The notes: generated by a model not told the origin, from the sequence alone. Numbered from the stretch's first letter, positions 9,432-19,041 are shown. The stretch is 46,634 nt of DNA from Nitrospirota bacterium (GCA_005877775.1 VBOJ01000013.1:1-46634); one strand, 5' to 3'. Numbers and translations: made by a program.

Positions 9432-10169
9432 ATGAATAGGTCTGCCAACACGATAAAGGAAACCGGCATTGTCGTTCGACGCGGCAGCGAGCGGTTCCAT
9501 ACCAAAATGGACTGGCTTGACTCGTACCACAGCTTTAGCTTCGCGAACCATTATGATCCGAAGAACACCCATCACGGGCTGCTGTTGGTGAGCAACGACG
9601 ATGTCATCAAAGCCGGCACCGGATTCCGAACCCATCCGCATCAGGATATGGAAATCGTCACCTGGGTGCTGAGCGGCGAAGTGGAGCATAAGGATTCGGA
9701 AGGCAACATGGGTATCATCTATCCAGGATTGGCCCAGCGCATGAGCGCGGGCACCGGCATTTGGCACTCTGAAATGAATCCGCGGAACGATCGGGACCTG
9801 CACCTCGTTCAGATGTGGGTGCTGCCGGACACGGAGCGGATCAATCCGGGCTACGAGCAACTCGACATCAATGCCCAGCTTGATCGCGGTGGGTTGGTGC
9901 CGATCGCGTCGGGTCGCGGTCACGACGCGGCGATCTCGATTCGCCAACGCGGAGCTGTGCTCTGGGGTGGACGACTGAAGCCCGGGGAGACGGTCAGCGT
10001 GCCGGATGCCAAGGTTGCCCATCTGTACGTCGCGAAGGGAGACGCAGAGCTTGAAGGCGCAGGGTCGCTGTCGGCCGGTGATGCGGTCCGCCTGACGACA
10101 GCCGGCTCGCGTCGTTTGATTGCTGACGAGACGAAGGGAGCAGAGGTTCTGATCTGGGAGATGAATTGA
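9432..10169 (+). CDS. pirin family protein
   Basis: 'WLDSYHSFSFANHYDPKNTHHGLLLVSNDDVIKAGTGFRTHPHQDMEIVTWVLSGEVEHKDS'. Confidence 0.93.
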   Translation: MNRSANTIKETGIVVRRGSERFHTKMDWLDSYHSFSFANHYDPKNTHHGLLLVSNDDVIKAGTGFRTHPHQDMEIVTWVLSGEVEHKDSEGNMGIIYPGLAQRMSAGTGIWHSEMNPRNDRDLHLVQMWVLPDTERINPGYEQLDINAQLDRGGLVPIASGRGHDAAISIRQRGAVLWGGRLKPGETVSVPDAKVAHLYVAKGDAELEGAGSLSAGDAVRLTTAGSRRLIADETKGAEVLIWEMN

Positions 10170-10193
10170 AGAGGACGAGAGGGAGCCATACAC

Positions 10194-11081
10194 ATGGCTG
10201 ATCAGAGGAAAAAGCTGGCGACGAACGTAGTAGGCGATTTCTTCGTGGACTCGACCTGCATCAACTGCGACACCTGCCGGCAGTTGGCTCCAGCCACGTT
10301 CCGCGAGATGGGAGAATATTCGGCCGTCTATCGCCAGCCTGAGACTGAACCGGAGCTGCAGGATTCGTGGCGTGCCCTGATCGCCTGTCCGGTTGGCTCG
10401 ATTGGGACGGTGAAGAAGGACAAGACCAGCCTGCAAGAGGCCATGGCCAGCTTCCCGCTCCATCTCGAAGCGGGCGTGTACTACAACGGCTTCAATTCGG
10501 AGAAGTCGTTCGGCGCCAACAGTTATATCATTTGTCATCAGGAAGGCAACTGGTTGATCGACTCGCCTCGATACGTCTCGCATCTGGTCGAGGCCTTCGA
10601 GCGCATGGGCGGCATCCGGTACATCTTCTTGAGCCACGAGGATGATGTCGCGGACGCCGCGCGATATGCCAGGCACTTCAAGGCGACGCGGATCATTCAC
10701 GAAGAGGATGCAGAGGCGATGCCGGAGTCGGAATGGCTGGTTCGAGGCAACGAGCCGGTCGTCGCCACCCCCCAGGTGCAGTTCATCCCGGTGCCAGGGC
10801 ACACAGCCGGCAGTCTGGCGCTGCTCTATGACCAGCGGTTCCTGTTTTCCGGCGATCACCTGTGGTGGGACCGGGACGAACATGGCCTGGATGTGCCGTC
10901 CGTCTTGGTCTGGAACGAAGAGCAGCTCCGAAACTCGACGACGCGGCTGCTCGACTATTCGTTTGCCTGGGTGTTGCCAGGACATGGAGAACGGATTCAC
11001 CTCTCGCCGGCCCGCATGAAAGAAGAAATGCAGCAGTTGCTGCGCCGCCGCTTCAAGGTCAACCAACAGTCAGTCCTCTGA
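10194..11081 (+). CDS. ferredoxin-like domain fused to a metallo-beta-lactamase-fold hydrolase
   Basis: N-terminal 'STCINCDTCRQLAPATF...ACPVGSIG'; MBL 'VPGHTAGSLALLYDQRFLFSGDHLWWD' and 'LPGHGERI'. Confidence 0.88.
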   Translation: MADQRKKLATNVVGDFFVDSTCINCDTCRQLAPATFREMGEYSAVYRQPETEPELQDSWRALIACPVGSIGTVKKDKTSLQEAMASFPLHLEAGVYYNGFNSEKSFGANSYIICHQEGNWLIDSPRYVSHLVEAFERMGGIRYIFLSHEDDVADAARYARHFKATRIIHEEDAEAMPESEWLVRGNEPVVATPQVQFIPVPGHTAGSLALLYDQRFLFSGDHLWWDRDEHGLDVPSVLVWNEEQLRNSTTRLLDYSFAWVLPGHGERIHLSPARMKEEMQQLLRRRFKVNQQSVL

Positions 11082-11090
11082 GAAAACACG

Positions 11091-11537
11091 ATGAAAGCTC
11101 ACTATCTTGGCCATGTGGTGTTTTATGTGAAAGAGCTTGAGCGGTCGCTGGCTTTTTATCGGGACATGCTCGGCTTCAAAGAGGTCGGGCGGATCTTCGG
11201 TGGTGCGGCGGCCGCGCTGACGTCAGGCCGGACTCATCACGAGCTGCTTTTGATCGAAGTCGGCGAGGCGCCGGCCCCACCGCGCGGGCGGCGGCTGGGG
11301 CTCTATCACATCGGGATCAAGATCGGAGATAGGTTGGAGGAGCTGCGGGCGGCCAAGAGAGAGTTAGAGCAGGCCGGAGTACCCATCAGCGGCATGAGCG
11401 ATCACACCGTGAGCCAGAGCCTCTATCTCCACGATCCCGACGGCAATGAAGTGGAACTCTACGTGGATGCCGAGGAGGCGATCTGGAAGAGGAACCCTGC
11501 AGCGGTCCTGTCGCCGATCAAGCCGCTGGTCCTATAA
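11091..11537 (+). CDS. VOC (glyoxalase/dioxygenase) superfamily protein
   Basis: 'LGHVVFYVKELERSLAFYRDMLGFKEVG' and 'LYLHDPDGNEVELYVD'. Confidence 0.9.
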   Translation: MKAHYLGHVVFYVKELERSLAFYRDMLGFKEVGRIFGGAAAALTSGRTHHELLLIEVGEAPAPPRGRRLGLYHIGIKIGDRLEELRAAKRELEQAGVPISGMSDHTVSQSLYLHDPDGNEVELYVDAEEAIWKRNPAAVLSPIKPLVL

Positions 11538-11606
11538 CCATGAAGGGCCGCCCCGTGCTTCAATCGTGTCAAGCGGATTGATCTCCCCACAAAGAAGAGT
11601 CGCTCT

Positions 11607-12110
11607 ATGTCACGCGACCACCACAGCCATGAGCAGGGGATGCCTCATTCCTATCAGGCCATGTCTGGGACGGCCGACTCGCTCAACCAGTTAGCCTTTT
11701 CGGCCACGATCCACTGTCTCACCGGTTGTGCCATCGGTGAGGTATTGGGGCTTGTCATCGGGACTGCCTTGGGGTGGGTCAATGCCCCCTCGATCCTCTT
11801 GGCGGTCGTCCTCGCCTTTCTCTTTGGCTATTCGCTGACTCTCTGGCCGCTTCTTGCTGGCGGGATGGCGTTCAGGACCGCGATGGGTTTGGCCCTAGCT
11901 TCAGACACGCTCTCGATCACGGTCATGGAGATCGTGGACAACGTGGTGGTGCTGGTGATTCCCGGCGCGATGGACGCGGGGCTCTCCAGCCTGCTGTTCT
12001 GGGGAAGCCTGGTGCTGTCGCTGGTCTTGGCCTTTGTGGCCGCGTTGCCGGTGAATCGCTGGCTCATTCGCCAGGGGCGCGGGCATGCGCTCGTGCACGG
12101 GCACCACTGA
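11607..12110 (+). CDS. DUF4396-type membrane protein
   Basis: 'ATIHCLTGCAIGEVLGLVIGTALGW' and 'IVDNVVVLVIPGAMDAGL'; family from memory. Confidence 0.75.
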   Translation: MSRDHHSHEQGMPHSYQAMSGTADSLNQLAFSATIHCLTGCAIGEVLGLVIGTALGWVNAPSILLAVVLAFLFGYSLTLWPLLAGGMAFRTAMGLALASDTLSITVMEIVDNVVVLVIPGAMDAGLSSLLFWGSLVLSLVLAFVAALPVNRWLIRQGRGHALVHGHH

Positions 12111-12166
12111 AGGTTTCTCGAGTACTCAGCGAATCAGAGTGATCACTTCTACAAAGGAGCTCAACC

Positions 12167-12553
12167 ATGGCCACCAACTTTAAGATCCCCAGCGCGGCGA
12201 AAGCCAAGAAGTATTTTCAGGACAAGCTGGACTTCACCACCGGCCCGGTTGAGCTGGAGCGATGGGTGAAGCAGGGGCAGCCCGTCAACATCGTGGACGT
12301 GCGTGCGGCCGATGACTATGCCGAGGGCCACATTCCCGGGGCGATCAATCTACCCAAGGATCAGTGGCACGATGTGAAGATGCTGAAGGCGCGGCTACGG
12401 AAAGACAAGATCAACGTGCTGTACTGCTATTCGCATGTTTGTCACTTGGCCGCGACGGCCGCCGTGGAATTCGCCGGCAAGGGTTACCCCGTGATGGAGC
12501 TCGAAGGTGGCTGGCGCTGGTGGAAGAATGACGGGTTCGACATAGAGAAGTGA
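12167..12553 (+). CDS. rhodanese-like domain protein
   Basis: 'VNIVDVRAADDYAEGHIPGAINLPKDQW', active-site loop 'CYSHVCHLAATAAVEFA'. Confidence 0.9.
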   Translation: MATNFKIPSAAKAKKYFQDKLDFTTGPVELERWVKQGQPVNIVDVRAADDYAEGHIPGAINLPKDQWHDVKMLKARLRKDKINVLYCYSHVCHLAATAAVEFAGKGYPVMELEGGWRWWKNDGFDIEK

Positions 12554-12613
12554 GCCGAACCATCTGACGCAGCAAGAGCCGAAGGAGGTTCGTCGTCAAA
12601 GCGGAGGAACAGG

Positions 12614-13579
12614 GTGATCGAAGTCAGCGCGTTCATGGCGGAATATGGTGAAATCGTGCTCGTGGCCGTGGTGTTTGCCGAGCAGATCGGCCTTCCTCTT
12701 CCCGCGATCCCAGTCCTGCTTGCAGCTGGCGCGTTGGCTGGCGTCGGGAAGATGAACCTGGCGGTGGCGGTGAGCTTGTCCGTCATCGCCTGCTTCACGG
12801 GCGACCTGGTCTGGTACGAACTGGGCCGCCATCGCGGCAGGCAAGCCCTGAACCTCCTCTGTCGGATCTCGCTGGAGCCGGATTCCTGCGTGAGGCGGAC
12901 GGAAAACTTCTTTTCTCGGCATGGCCTGCGAGCTCTGGTCATGGCCAAGTTCATTCCGGGCCTGAGCACGATCACGCCGGCGCTGGCCGGGCTATTCGGT
13001 GTCACCGGCAAGCGGTTCCTGCTCTATAATGGCCTGGGCGCCTTGTTATGGACGGTGGCGTTTGTCGGGCCGGGCTATCTGTTCAGCAACCAGCTTGAAG
13101 CGATCGCCGCCCAGGCGGCCAGCTTGGGCTCGTCGTTGGTGGTGCTCGTGGGAGCAGGCCTCGCTGCTTACATCCTGTACAAGTTCGTGCATCGCCAGCG
13201 GCAGTTGCGCGAGTTGCGGATCGCCCGCATCTCCGCTGGGGAACTCAAGCGCCTGATGGATGATGGACAGGAAGTGCTGGTCGTGGACTTGCGTGGCGCC
13301 CTTGATCACGAGGCCGACCCCTATACCATTCCAGGAGCCCTGCGCATGACAGCCGAGGAACTGGAACACCGCCATCATGAAATTCCGCGTCATCAGGAGG
13401 TGATCCTCTTCTGTGCCTGCCCGAACGAGGCGACCGCCGCCAAGATGGCGCTCTTGCTGCGTCAAAAAGGCATTACAAAAGTCCGGCCTCTTGCCGGAGG
13501 AATTGACGCCTGGCGGGCGAGCGAGTTCCCGCTGGAAGCGCGACATTCTGTGACGGAGCCAGCCGCCGTCACAGGCTGA
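12614..13579 (+). CDS. DedA-family membrane protein with a C-terminal rhodanese domain
   Basis: DedA 'EQIGLPLPAIPVLLAAGALAG' and 'RFIPGLST'-type motif (KFIPGLSTITPALAG), then 'VLVVDLRGALDHEADPYTIPGALRM...FCACPNEATAAKMALLLRQKGI'. Confidence 0.9.
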   Translation: MIEVSAFMAEYGEIVLVAVVFAEQIGLPLPAIPVLLAAGALAGVGKMNLAVAVSLSVIACFTGDLVWYELGRHRGRQALNLLCRISLEPDSCVRRTENFFSRHGLRALVMAKFIPGLSTITPALAGLFGVTGKRFLLYNGLGALLWTVAFVGPGYLFSNQLEAIAAQAASLGSSLVVLVGAGLAAYILYKFVHRQRQLRELRIARISAGELKRLMDDGQEVLVVDLRGALDHEADPYTIPGALRMTAEELEHRHHEIPRHQEVILFCACPNEATAAKMALLLRQKGITKVRPLAGGIDAWRASEFPLEARHSVTEPAAVTG

Positions 13580-13769
13580 GCTTAGCTAAGTGTCTTTTAA
13601 GCGCTAGGAAGAAGGCTCTCGACCTTTTGGACTCCATCCGGAAAATCGTGTCTCCACGCGTAATACTGGAACAACTGCTTCGCGAGGGGGCGATGGAAGG
13701 TGCTCGAACGTTGTTCGCATTTGAGTCAGAGGGGCGTCGTGTGCAGCAGAAGGCTATCTTGGAGGTCTT

Positions 13770-14705
13770 ATGGCTGCGGAGCGAACATTGACTCTTCCTA
13801 CGCACACAGATGTGTGGCCTAGTCTGCCCCTGGCGGCGTGGCGAGACACCTACGCCACTCTTCATATGTGGATGCAGGTCATCGGTAAAATCCGGCTTGC
13901 ACTGTCGCCAATGATGTGCCACTGGTGGCAAGTGACTCTGTACATTACACCCCGCGGGCTGACAACCTCCCCGATCCCGTACGGCACGCGCATCTTTCAG
14001 ATCGATTTCGACTTCCTCGACCACAAGCTCCTGATTCAGACGGCGGACGGAGAAACCCGGTCCCTGGCGCTGGTGCCACGCTCCGTCGCCGATTTTTACC
14101 GGGAAACGATGGCGGCCCTACGATCGCTCGGCATCGAGGTGCGCATCTGGACCACACCGGTTGAAGTGGAGGACCGAACTCCCTTCGAACAGGATGACAA
14201 ACATGCGGCCTATGATCCTGAATATGCACAGCGGTGCTGGCGGGTGCTAGCGCAAGCGACCCGCGTGCTCACGGACTTTCGCTCACGGTTCATCGGCAAG
14301 GTGAGCCCGGTGCACTTCTTCTGGGGGGCGTTTGACCTGGCGGTCACTCGATTCTCCGGCCGGCCGGCCCCCAAGCACCCAGGCGCGCCCTACCTGGCCA
14401 AATTTGTGGCGCGCGAAGCGTACTCGCACGAGGTAAGCAGTTGTGGGTTCTGGCCGGGCGGCGGCGCTGTGAACACGCCTGTCTTCTACGCCTATGCCTA
14501 TCCGGAGCCAGAGGGTTTCAAACGTTATCCCATCCAGCCAAAAGAGGCCTTCTACAGTGAGGAGATGAGAGAATTCCTGCTGCCGTACGATGCAGTCCGA
14601 ACTGCGGAGTCGCCGGATCAAGTCCTGCTTGGATTTCTGCAGAGCACGTACGAAGCCGCGGGGAACCTCGGTAAGTGGGACCGGGCTGCGATCGAGCGCG
14701 CATGA
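13770..14705 (+). CDS. DUF5996 family protein
   Basis: 'WPSLPLAAWRDTYATLHMWMQVIGKIRLALSPMMCHWWQVTLYITPRGL' and 'EVSSCGFWPGG'. Confidence 0.82.
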   Translation: MAAERTLTLPTHTDVWPSLPLAAWRDTYATLHMWMQVIGKIRLALSPMMCHWWQVTLYITPRGLTTSPIPYGTRIFQIDFDFLDHKLLIQTADGETRSLALVPRSVADFYRETMAALRSLGIEVRIWTTPVEVEDRTPFEQDDKHAAYDPEYAQRCWRVLAQATRVLTDFRSRFIGKVSPVHFFWGAFDLAVTRFSGRPAPKHPGAPYLAKFVAREAYSHEVSSCGFWPGGGAVNTPVFYAYAYPEPEGFKRYPIQPKEAFYSEEMREFLLPYDAVRTAESPDQVLLGFLQSTYEAAGNLGKWDRAAIERA

Positions 14706-14772
14706 ATGAAGTAAGACCTCAGCCCTTGATGGTCATTCCTGCTTTGTCTCATTGTGTAGAAAGGGGACAGTC

Positions 14773-15036
14773 ATGGCTCAACAATGCACCCACCTGGATC
14801 AGATTCGAACTGTGACGCCGCACGCCCGAGGTTGCGAGGACTGTCTGAAGACCGGTGATACGTGGGTACACCTGCGATTGTGCCTCAGTTGCGGGCATGT
14901 TGGCTGCTGCGATTCCTCGAAGAACAGGCATGCGACGAAGCATTACCATGCCACCCGCCATCCCCTCATACAGTCCTTTGAGCCGGGAGAAAGTTGGCGC
15001 TGGTGTTTTCCGGATCAGTTGTTCATGGAATCATAA
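14773..15036 (+). CDS. UBP-type zinc finger protein
   Basis: 'GCEDCLKTGDTWVHLRLCLSCGHVGCCDSSKNRHATKHYHATRHPLIQSFEPGE'. Confidence 0.9.
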   Translation: MAQQCTHLDQIRTVTPHARGCEDCLKTGDTWVHLRLCLSCGHVGCCDSSKNRHATKHYHATRHPLIQSFEPGESWRWCFPDQLFMES

Positions 15037-15716
15037 TGGCAGACAATAGCCTCGCCTTCTTGTTTGATCTGGATGGAACTCTGGTGGATAGCGTCTACCA
15101 GCATGTGCTGGCCTGGCGCGAAGCTTTCCAGGCCGAAGGGATCGACCTTGCAGTCTGGCGCATTCATCGGCAGATCGGAATGAGTGGTGGCTTGATGTTG
15201 CAGGCTCTTCTTCGTGAGGTCGGTCATTCGGTGACGCAGGACCAGGTCGACCGCATCCAGCGCCTGCATGGGGAAGCGTATGGGCGGCAAGCCGCATCTC
15301 TTTGCCTCCTTCCCGGCGCACAAGACCTCCTCGACCACTTGTCGGCCCACCAGGTTCCCTACGCCATCGCGACGAGCGGTCGACTGGAGAGCGCGCGATA
15401 CACGCTCAAGCTCTTGAAACTGAGCCCAAGCCTGCCGATCATCACCCGTGACCTCGTCCGCCATGCTAAGCCGGACCCCGACCTCTTTGTCACTGCAGCT
15501 CAGCGTCTCAACGTACCAATCAACCACTGCGTTGTCGTCGGTGACAGCGTCTGGGATATGCTGGCCGCCCGACGGGCCTGGGCACTGGGAGTCGGCCTTC
15601 TTTCGGGAGGCTACGGACAGCAAGAGCTTGAGCGAGCCGGTGCCTATCGCGTCTACCAGGACCCCGCTGACCTCTTGCGCCACCTTGATGAAGTCGGACT
15701 ACGGCTCGCTCAATAG
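15036..15716 (+). CDS. HAD superfamily hydrolase (phosphoglycolate phosphatase-like)
   Basis: 'LFDLDGTLVDSVYQH', 'ATSGRLESARYTLKLL', 'KPDPDLFVTAAQRL', 'VVGDSVWDMLAARRA'; ATG overlaps the preceding TAA. Confidence 0.92.
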   Translation: MADNSLAFLFDLDGTLVDSVYQHVLAWREAFQAEGIDLAVWRIHRQIGMSGGLMLQALLREVGHSVTQDQVDRIQRLHGEAYGRQAASLCLLPGAQDLLDHLSAHQVPYAIATSGRLESARYTLKLLKLSPSLPIITRDLVRHAKPDPDLFVTAAQRLNVPINHCVVVGDSVWDMLAARRAWALGVGLLSGGYGQQELERAGAYRVYQDPADLLRHLDEVGLRLAQ

Positions 15717-15851
15717 GCAAGGCACAGCGGGGGAGCTACAACCCTCCTCTCCCCATGGGTTTTCCCACTCAAGCTTTCCGGCCTTTGCTTCTGTTAGAAT
15801 ATTGCCGAGAGTCAACGTCCGGGCAGGTCGGGAGTTATGAAGGAGGGGCCG

Positions 15852-16361
15852 ATGACACAGCCCCGCGTTCAGGCGTTCGGGCAAATCGGTTTGCTCTTTC
15901 TCGTTGGTGTGGTTGTTCTGGGTCTCGCCGCGTTGGGTCCTGCTGCGCTGGCGCAGGGTGTCTGGCTGATCGCCCCGGAAGAAGCCGCCATGCCTACCGC
16001 TCCGCTTGAGCAATCTCGTCTGCAAGGAGGGATGCCCTTTGACATCGGCCGCGAGGTGCCAGATACAGGACCGATGATCGAGCTCCTCAAACCGAATGAC
16101 GGAACGTCCACGCCGGTTCCTGTTGAGGTCTCGATTCGGTTTGAGCCTCGCGCGGCGCCGGTGGATCTCTCCACCCTCAAAGTCGTGGTGGTGAAACTGA
16201 TCTCGATTGATATCACCGAACGCGTGCGACCCTATGCGTCACCACAAGGGATCCAGATTCCTGATGCCCGGTTGCCTTCCGGGACCCATATTGTGCGAAT
16301 CAGCCTAGCTGATGCGGCCGGCGGCTTCAGCCGCAAGCAGGTCACATTCAGCATCCCATGA
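15852..16361 (+). CDS. exported hypothetical protein
   Basis: Hydrophobic leader 'IGLLFLVGVVVLGLAALGPAALAQG'; GGAGG upstream of ATG 15852. Confidence 0.65.
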   Translation: MTQPRVQAFGQIGLLFLVGVVVLGLAALGPAALAQGVWLIAPEEAAMPTAPLEQSRLQGGMPFDIGREVPDTGPMIELLKPNDGTSTPVPVEVSIRFEPRAAPVDLSTLKVVVVKLISIDITERVRPYASPQGIQIPDARLPSGTHIVRISLADAAGGFSRKQVTFSIP

Positions 16362-16394
16362 CGTGACAAGCTCAGACCAGGCAGGGAGGGAGCG

Positions 16395-17417
16395 ATGGCA
16401 ATCATTCAGCGACTATTCTGCATCCTAGCCGTCGTGATTCTGTGGAGTGCGGCCGTGCAGGCGGCGGACCTGACCCCTCAACAGATCTATGCTGGTGCCT
16501 CGCCGGGGGTTGTCATGGTTATGGGGCACTCGAGTGGGGGGGAGAGAGGGAGCGCCGGTACTGGCTCAATCATCCGGGGGGATGGGCTCGTCCTGACCAA
16601 TGCCCATGTGGTGGTGGAGGAAAGAACGAGCAAGCCCTATCCAAGGCTCTTTGTGTATTTGAAGCCGAATCGGGTGACTGGCGATCCGACAACCGACTTG
16701 TCCCGAGGAGTGAAGGCGACGGTCCTGGCGTTCTCACAACCGCTGGACCTTGCCCTCTTGAAGCTCGAAGGAGGCCTCGCCCCGCTGCCCGTCGTGGAGC
16801 TGGGTGATTCAGGTAAGGTCCAGATTGGAGACCGCGTGGTCGCGATTGGACATCCGGAACAGGGGGGACTCTGGACCTTGACCACGGGGGTGATCAGCGC
16901 CGAGTTCGAGAATTTCAACAAGGTCAAGGGCAAGCATGTGTTCCAGACGGAAACCGGTCTGAACCGAGGTAATTCCGGCGGCCCGCTCCTGGACAGCCAA
17001 GGGCAGATGATCGGGGTCAATACGGCGATTGCCCGCTTGGCCTCGGACGGGATGCCGATTACCAGTATCAGCTTTTCGCTCGAATCGGGGGTGGCCAGGA
17101 CATGGCTGCGCGAGCAGGGGGTCACGTTCGCGCAGGCAGGAGGCCCAACTGAATCGCCGGTGTCCAGCACGCAGCCAGTTCCGGTGAAGCCAAGTGCGGC
17201 ACCCAGTTCGCCAAGCCGGACGACTACGGCGTCCGGGTCGTCCGGACCGACAGCCTCTGCTCAGGCTCCTTCCGTGCCCCAGATCCAGCCGCCGCCTCAG
17301 GCTCGCCCCTATAACCTTGACCGGCTGGTGAGTGAACGGGCCCGAGCCGAGGCCGACATGGAAGACATGATCAAGGAAAGTCGCGAGGCAATCCGAGAAA
17401 GGGCGCGCCGGCGCTGA
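16395..17417 (+). CDS. secreted S1C trypsin-like serine protease with Pro/Ser-rich C-terminal tail
   Basis: Signal peptide; 'TNAHVVVEE', 'LDLALLKLEG', 'NRGNSGGPLLD'; low-complexity tail and Arg/Glu-rich end. Confidence 0.88.
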   Translation: MAIIQRLFCILAVVILWSAAVQAADLTPQQIYAGASPGVVMVMGHSSGGERGSAGTGSIIRGDGLVLTNAHVVVEERTSKPYPRLFVYLKPNRVTGDPTTDLSRGVKATVLAFSQPLDLALLKLEGGLAPLPVVELGDSGKVQIGDRVVAIGHPEQGGLWTLTTGVISAEFENFNKVKGKHVFQTETGLNRGNSGGPLLDSQGQMIGVNTAIARLASDGMPITSISFSLESGVARTWLREQGVTFAQAGGPTESPVSSTQPVPVKPSAAPSSPSRTTTASGSSGPTASAQAPSVPQIQPPPQARPYNLDRLVSERARAEADMEDMIKESREAIRERARRR

Positions 17418-17483
17418 GCTTGCACCTCTTGCCCATCTTCCACAGTCCGCGTATCATCGGGACACTCGGCAAGGGAGGGGATT

Positions 17484-18263
17484 ATGCAGAAACGGACGAC
17501 GACCCGACCGCCACGCAGCTTGTCCCTTGACCGGAACATCGAACGGCTGCGGCAGCAGCTTGCTCGCTTGACGCCGTTTCTTTCCAAGGGCAAGGGAATC
17601 GCTGCTTCGACCATCGATGAGTTTGACGTCGAGACGGAACGGTTGCTCAGAGAGATCCTTGGAGAGACCTCCGAGCTGGTCGAGGCCTACGAATATGCCC
17701 AACTCGGCGAAGCGGCCGGATTGGTCAATTTCCCTGACGAGGCACCAGAAAGCGGAGCGCACGATGTCGATCGCGAAAGCCTCAATCAGCGCAAACGGGT
17801 GCTGGAGAGCTGTATCTCAGAGCTCGAAGCGCGCCGGGCGGCGGCGGCCAAGAAGAAACGCGTGGGCTCTCGGGCAGTGATTGGTCCCCAGGTCGCCGAC
17901 CACATGACGCCTGACATCCGCAGCGTGCATGCTGACGCCACACTGCAGGAGGCGGGCCGTCTCATGCAGCAATGGAAGATCGGCTCACTGTTAGTGGCAG
18001 ACGATCGCTATTATGTGGGGTTCATCACGGATACAGACTTGGCCAGGGATGTCGTCGCGCGGAAGGTTGATCCCGCCACCACGCCCGTCAAGGCCTGCAT
18101 GAGGAAACCGCCCGTCACGATCGAGGGGAAACAGCCGATCATTGAGGCGGTGCGGTTGATGAAGGAAAAGGCGACCCGCCATCTCGCGGTGACCCAGGAC
18201 GGGACGATTGTCGGCGTCCTCTCGGTGTCGAATATCCTGCGGTACTATTCAGGCGTGGCGTAG
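17484..18263 (+). CDS. CBS-domain-pair protein
   Basis: 'VADHMTPDIRSVHADATLQEAGRLMQQWKIGSLLV' and 'CMRKPPVTIEGKQPIIEAVRLMKEKATRHLAVTQDGTIVGVLS'. Confidence 0.9.
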   Translation: MQKRTTTRPPRSLSLDRNIERLRQQLARLTPFLSKGKGIAASTIDEFDVETERLLREILGETSELVEAYEYAQLGEAAGLVNFPDEAPESGAHDVDRESLNQRKRVLESCISELEARRAAAAKKKRVGSRAVIGPQVADHMTPDIRSVHADATLQEAGRLMQQWKIGSLLVADDRYYVGFITDTDLARDVVARKVDPATTPVKACMRKPPVTIEGKQPIIEAVRLMKEKATRHLAVTQDGTIVGVLSVSNILRYYSGVA

Positions 18264-18338
18264 CGCTCGCTACGGGTGCACCACTATTCACAGGAGCGGG
18301 TGCCCCGCTCCATTTCCTGGTTGTAACAGAGCCACCGC

Positions 18339-19004
18339 ATGGCAAAGGAACTGGAAATCAATGTCCGGCCGATCTTCTCCACGCCGCTGTTAGTATTCAC
18401 GATTCCTGACTACGAGCGCATCAACCAAGCGCTTCGCCGCGCGATCCTCGAACGAGAGGCCTCCACACCCGCCTATGCTGACTACGAGGTGGTGGGATGG
18501 TCCTCTCCACATGACTTATCCATATTGGAGTGGGCCGGCCCGGCATTGAAGGGATTGTTTGACCCCGTCATCCAGGTTGCCACGCAAGTGACAGAATTCT
18601 CTGAACGGGCTCCGGACCGTAGCGGAAGTCGTCCGGACTGGCAGCTTGTGGAAGCCTGGGCCAACGTGCAGCGCAAAGGGGGAAGCAACGCCGCCCACCC
18701 TCACCCCGGCACCTTCTGGTCGGGAGTCTATTACGTGGATGTCGGGGACATCTCCTCAGACGGCAAGTGTGGAGGGGACCTGCTGCTCTTCGACCCGCGG
18801 GGGTGTCTGCCTCGGATGCTCGCTCCGTATCTGCGCTATTCCATGCCCGAACTGCACGATGCTGGCAGGAATATTTCCTTCATGCCTGCGGCCGGTGAGT
18901 GCGTCATGTTCCCAGGTTGGTTATTCCATGCCGTCGGGACCTACGCCGGCAAGGCTCCGCGCATCAGCGTGGCCTTCAATCTGGACCCCGTTATCCGGAA
19001 GTAG
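18339..19004 (+). CDS. putative 2OG-Fe(II) oxygenase (TIGR02466-like)
   Basis: 'HPHPGTFWSGVYYVD' and 'GECVMFPGWLFHAVGTYAGKAPRISVAFNLD'. Confidence 0.8.
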   Translation: MAKELEINVRPIFSTPLLVFTIPDYERINQALRRAILEREASTPAYADYEVVGWSSPHDLSILEWAGPALKGLFDPVIQVATQVTEFSERAPDRSGSRPDWQLVEAWANVQRKGGSNAAHPHPGTFWSGVYYVDVGDISSDGKCGGDLLLFDPRGCLPRMLAPYLRYSMPELHDAGRNISFMPAAGECVMFPGWLFHAVGTYAGKAPRISVAFNLDPVIRK

Positions 19005-19041
19005 CAGCGCCAATGCCAGCACCCACTCCGGCCCCTCAGGT

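Noticed and set aside
9312-11066. 584-aa minus-strand ORF
   Set aside because: It lies fully antisense to the pirin and ferredoxin-MBL genes, whose protein motifs are unambiguous; long antisense frames are expected at this GC content.
14800-14816. GATTCGAACT, resembling an inverted tRNA T-loop
   Set aside because: It is inside the UBP zinc-finger gene (DQIRTVT) and no cloverleaf could be assembled around it.
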